Of a DNA stretch of 36,979 bases, positions 35,058-36,979 are shown in pieces (within the stretch, counting starts at the first letter, position 1; each line of letters begins with the position of its first letter). This DNA comes from Clostridiales bacterium (GTDB lineage Bacteria; Bacillota; Clostridia; SK-Y3). The notes under the pieces are model-generated. The model was not told the origin of the DNA and searched no databases. It was given only the letters and a program-made list of their open reading frames with translations. Made by a program: the position numbers and the translations under genes. The stretch spans positions 1 to 36,979 of the forward strand of contig JASGMB010000005.1 in NCBI GenBank assembly GCA_030156665.1, read 5' to 3'.

Positions 35058-35717
35058 TTACTCAGCACGCAAAATCTTTGCAACCATTTTATCTCCTTCC
35101 ACATAGGTTTCAATTTTTATTGGAAAGTTTTTTGTATTCTTAAATTTTAAATCAAGTGAACCATAAGCTATAGCAGCATCTTGACCCTGCGGAAGATAAT
35201 GAATATCTTTACTATGCGAATGTCGTTCTATTATTTCCAAACCTGCCTGCTGTGCTGCATTAAATAATGTGCTGCTTACTTGACAAATTCCCCCACCTTC
35301 ATCATATCCTCTTTTATCCTTTACAATAACAATGGCTTTTCTAAATCCTCTTTCCGGAAGTCTTTCCCCAACAACTTTATTAAAAGAAAAAATTTCTCCG
35401 GGCTGAACCACGTGTCCATAAATAATTTGTGATGCCAAATTTAAATTATGAACCCTGTCTTTACTTTTATCTAAAATAGTAGTTTTAAATGAACTTAAAA
35501 TACCATTAACTTCAACTGTAGGTGGTGGTGTTGTAGGTGGTGGTGTTGGTACAGGCGTTTTCACCGGTGATGGCTTTGGAACTTCAACAGTTTTAGGTGC
35601 AGATTTTTGAGGTTTTTGTTCCGGTTTGGGTTGGTTTGTGCTACAGGATATAATATACAAATTTATAAAAAAAATACATATAATAAATAGAAATATTTTC
35701 ATTACTTGTTTCACCAA
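35058..35717 (-). CDS. VanW-domain lipoprotein
   Basis: A 219-residue exported protein. The N-terminal hydrophobic stretch ends in IISC (Cys25), a lipobox-like cleavage site, so it is probably lipid-anchored. A proline-rich linker follows (about 30-67, many PTPPP units). The VanW domain fills the rest: PGEIFSFNKVVGERLPERGF, the family's GGGICQVSSTLFNAA, and RHSHSKDIHYLPQGQDAAIAYGSLDLKF. VanW was named in glycopeptide-resistance clusters but is widespread; its function is not established and no other van gene is near. The start is TTG (35717) or GTG (35714) after AGGAG. The later ATG is too far from that site. Confidence 0.9.
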   Translation of the reverse strand: MVKQVMKIFLFIICIFFINLYIISCSTNQPKPEQKPQKSAPKTVEVPKPSPVKTPVPTPPPTTPPPTVEVNGILSSFKTTILDKSKDRVHNLNLASQIIYGHVVQPGEIFSFNKVVGERLPERGFRKAIVIVKDKRGYDEGGGICQVSSTLFNAAQQAGLEIIERHSHSKDIHYLPQGQDAAIAYGSLDLKFKNTKNFPIKIETYVEGDKMVAKILRAE

Positions 35718-36049
35718 ATGATCACTCCTAAAACTAGTGTCATTTTTATTGTTTTACATAATAATTAAATCATTCAATGAAAATATTTCAACTTATACTG
35801 AATCGCGTACTCTTATCACGATATTCTTTATCAAATTTTAAGCAATATGTAAAATCAAATTCTATTTTTTCAATAATATTGTACTATTTGTGACTGATGA
35901 TGAATATTCTTTTTAATATTACTCTTCTTTAGTATAACAGATTAAATTAAAAATTGTATCCATAATATTCCTTGTATATAATAATAGATAAATGTAGTAA
36001 AATACGTTTTATCCTAAAAAAAGTAATTGAAATATAAGGAGTGTTTTTC
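35718..36049. other. Divergent intergenic region, 332 bp
   Basis: An AT-rich spacer between the VanW-domain gene and the small membrane protein gene. It contains the ribosome sites of both and one good plus-strand promoter. I see no reading frame or structured RNA in it. Confidence 0.6.
35954..35982 (+). promoter_or_regulatory. Promoter for the 50-residue membrane protein
   Basis: TTGTAT (35954-35959) and a perfect TATAAT (35977-35982) with 17 bases between, about 68 bases before the ATG. Confidence 0.6.
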
Positions 36050-36202
36050 ATGATTGGATATGTTATTGCCGGTATCATCGCTTTAATCGTGCTTAGTTTG
36101 ATTTCTAAAGTACTCAAATTTGCTTTTAAATTAGTTTTATTTTTGATAATTGTTGTTTTTTCTGTCGCCGTACTTAAAAATTTTGCCCCTTTTCTGTTTT
36201 AA
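36050..36202 (+). CDS. Small hydrophobic membrane protein, 50 residues
   Basis: Starts MIGYVIAGIIALIVLSLISK, then a short basic hinge (VLKFAFK) and a second hydrophobic stretch (LVLFLIIVVFSVAVLK), ending NFAPFLF. It can span the membrane once or twice. It has a clear ribosome site (AAGGAG about 10 bases upstream), a promoter in the spacer and a hairpin downstream, so it is likely expressed. No family is recognised. Small two-helix proteins of this kind include toxins and membrane regulators, but no antitoxin RNA or partner is apparent here. Confidence 0.65.
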   Translation: MIGYVIAGIIALIVLSLISKVLKFAFKLVLFLIIVVFSVAVLKNFAPFLF

Positions 36203-36221
36203 AGCAACAGCAGTATACTTA

Positions 36222-36260
36222 TAAAAATATAATATGAGCCGCGGAAACTGCTCCACGGCT
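36222..36260 (-). terminator. Terminator between convergent small genes
   Basis: An 8-bp GC-rich stem (36237-36244 with 36253-36260) and an 8-base loop, followed on the minus strand by CATATTATATTTTT. It ends the 77-residue gene and may also serve the convergent one. Confidence 0.65.
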
Positions 36261-36279
36261 TCAAACTGTTTTATCAAAA

Positions 36280-36513
36280 TTATTTATCTACTAAATATTC
36301 GCGTAATTTTTCTCTATCCTCCGGGTTAGAAATAATAACTTCACTTTTGTTAATTTTTGCTTGAAGAAATACTTTGGTAAACATCATTCTTTGACAAAGT
36401 TTTGATTTTAAATTCAACCTATCTCCTTCAGACGTAACAAGTTCAATTTGGCCATCACATTTATTCAATGTTTCTATGAATTTATTAACATCGGCAATAT
36501 TTTTAATTTTCAT
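36280..36513 (-). CDS. Conserved hypothetical protein (possibly HPr-like), 77 residues
   Basis: The sequence has two alternating helix and strand units: MKIKNIADVNKFIETLNKC, then a strand-rich VELVTSEG-like segment (QIELVTSEGDRLNLKSKLCQ), then a strand and helix ending PEDREKLREYL. Clostridial proteins of this size with the GDRLNLKSKL block exist, and the layout recalls HPr, but the HPr phosphorylation His motif is absent. An AGGTAG ribosome site fits the ATG. It lies 105 bp from the 84-residue gene upstream in the same orientation and is followed by the terminator at 36222. Confidence 0.7.
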   Translation of the reverse strand: MKIKNIADVNKFIETLNKCDGQIELVTSEGDRLNLKSKLCQRMMFTKVFLQAKINKSEVIISNPEDREKLREYLVDK

Positions 36514-36618
36514 ATATAACCAACTACCTTTAATTTTAAATATACCACTATTTACGTATTAAAAATTCAAATTATGACATTTCAAATAAAGTATTTTAAA
36601 TAATTTTTACACATTCGT

Positions 36619-36873
36619 CTATTTTTTACCCTCAACAATTCTTGACTCCATTGTTGTGACCTTCATAATTTTATCCATAAGTATTTTTTTTATGTCTTCA
36701 ACGCTATCTTCTAAATTAAACTGTTCCTTTATCTGATTTAACATATCTGTATTTTCTACATCTACCAAATCGATATCCAAACACTCTTGCTTTGAACAGA
36801 GTCTGAATAATGCCTTATACTCATAATCTTCAGTAATGTTTAAGTGTACAACATTTAAATCTTTACATAACAT
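36619..36873 (-). CDS. Hypothetical protein, 84 residues
   Basis: Acidic, soluble; starts MLCKDLNVVHLNITEDYEY and contains two cysteines (LCSKQEC) and a helical C-terminal half (NQIKEQFNLEDSVEDIKKIL). A very strong AAGGAGG site lies about 8 bases before the ATG, which supports a real gene. I recognise no family or motif. It could be co-transcribed with the 77-residue gene. The last 106 bases of the window, upstream of it, hold no further gene. Confidence 0.65.
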   Translation of the reverse strand: MLCKDLNVVHLNITEDYEYKALFRLCSKQECLDIDLVDVENTDMLNQIKEQFNLEDSVEDIKKILMDKIMKVTTMESRIVEGKK

Positions 36874-36979
36874 TTTTCATTCCTCCTTGTACAATTAATA
36901 TTGTATTAAATCAGTGACCGAAGCCACTGTTCGACCCATTAAAAATCATTGTTAACATAACACTTCAAACTTCATACTT

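Noticed and set aside
35058-35717. Vancomycin-resistance cluster
   Set aside because: A VanW domain alone next to a generic two-component pair; no vanH, vanA, vanX or vanY-type ligase or peptidase is present.

Overview
The window is AT-rich, uses strong AGGAGG-type ribosome sites, and carries a T-box leader, two Lon proteases of the LonA/LonB type, a LytTR-type two-component system and short-form CstA. This points to a chromosomal segment of a low-GC Firmicute, most likely an anaerobic spore-former of class Clostridia; I cannot name the genus. Most of it is ordinary core genome, mainly on the minus strand, and there is no phage, plasmid, CRISPR or defence-island signature. No tRNA or rRNA was recognised.

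Layout. 1-1000: a decayed ISL3-type transposase whose middle is deleted, then a tiny YjzC-like gene on the plus strand (1189-1341). 1448-6110: a minus-strand group read from a T-box leader through hisS, aspS and pfkA. 6296-10070: a multi-pass membrane protein, a membrane-anchored HtrA protease, and an HD-GYP signalling gene split by an apparent one-base frameshift. 10229-12202: a plus-strand EamA exporter, then a minus-strand pair (FAH-family hydrolase, DUF1294). 12344-20948: the proteostasis block tig-clpP-clpX-lonB-lon-engB, in the order familiar from Bacillus with clpP added. 21122-24423: a metallophosphoesterase, a 48-residue protein, thrC and a small P-loop protein. 24718-28757: a CstA-family carrier beside a LytS/LytTR sensor-regulator pair, which suggests pyruvate or peptide-carbon sensing coupled to uptake. 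28869-31391: pgi and a nine-repeat TPR protein.

31392-31953 is a 560-bp intergenic region unusually dense in nested inverted repeats and one direct repeat. It separates the TPR gene from a divergent, stand-alone cis-prenyltransferase. After that come a sensor kinase/OmpR-type regulator pair, a VanW-domain lipoprotein and three small genes.

The observations I rate highest are the structured intergenic region at 31.4-31.9 kb, the divergent UppS-like enzyme next to it, the single-base break in the HAMP-GAF-HD-GYP gene, and the LytST/CstA locus. I did not find a convincing new multi-gene system.
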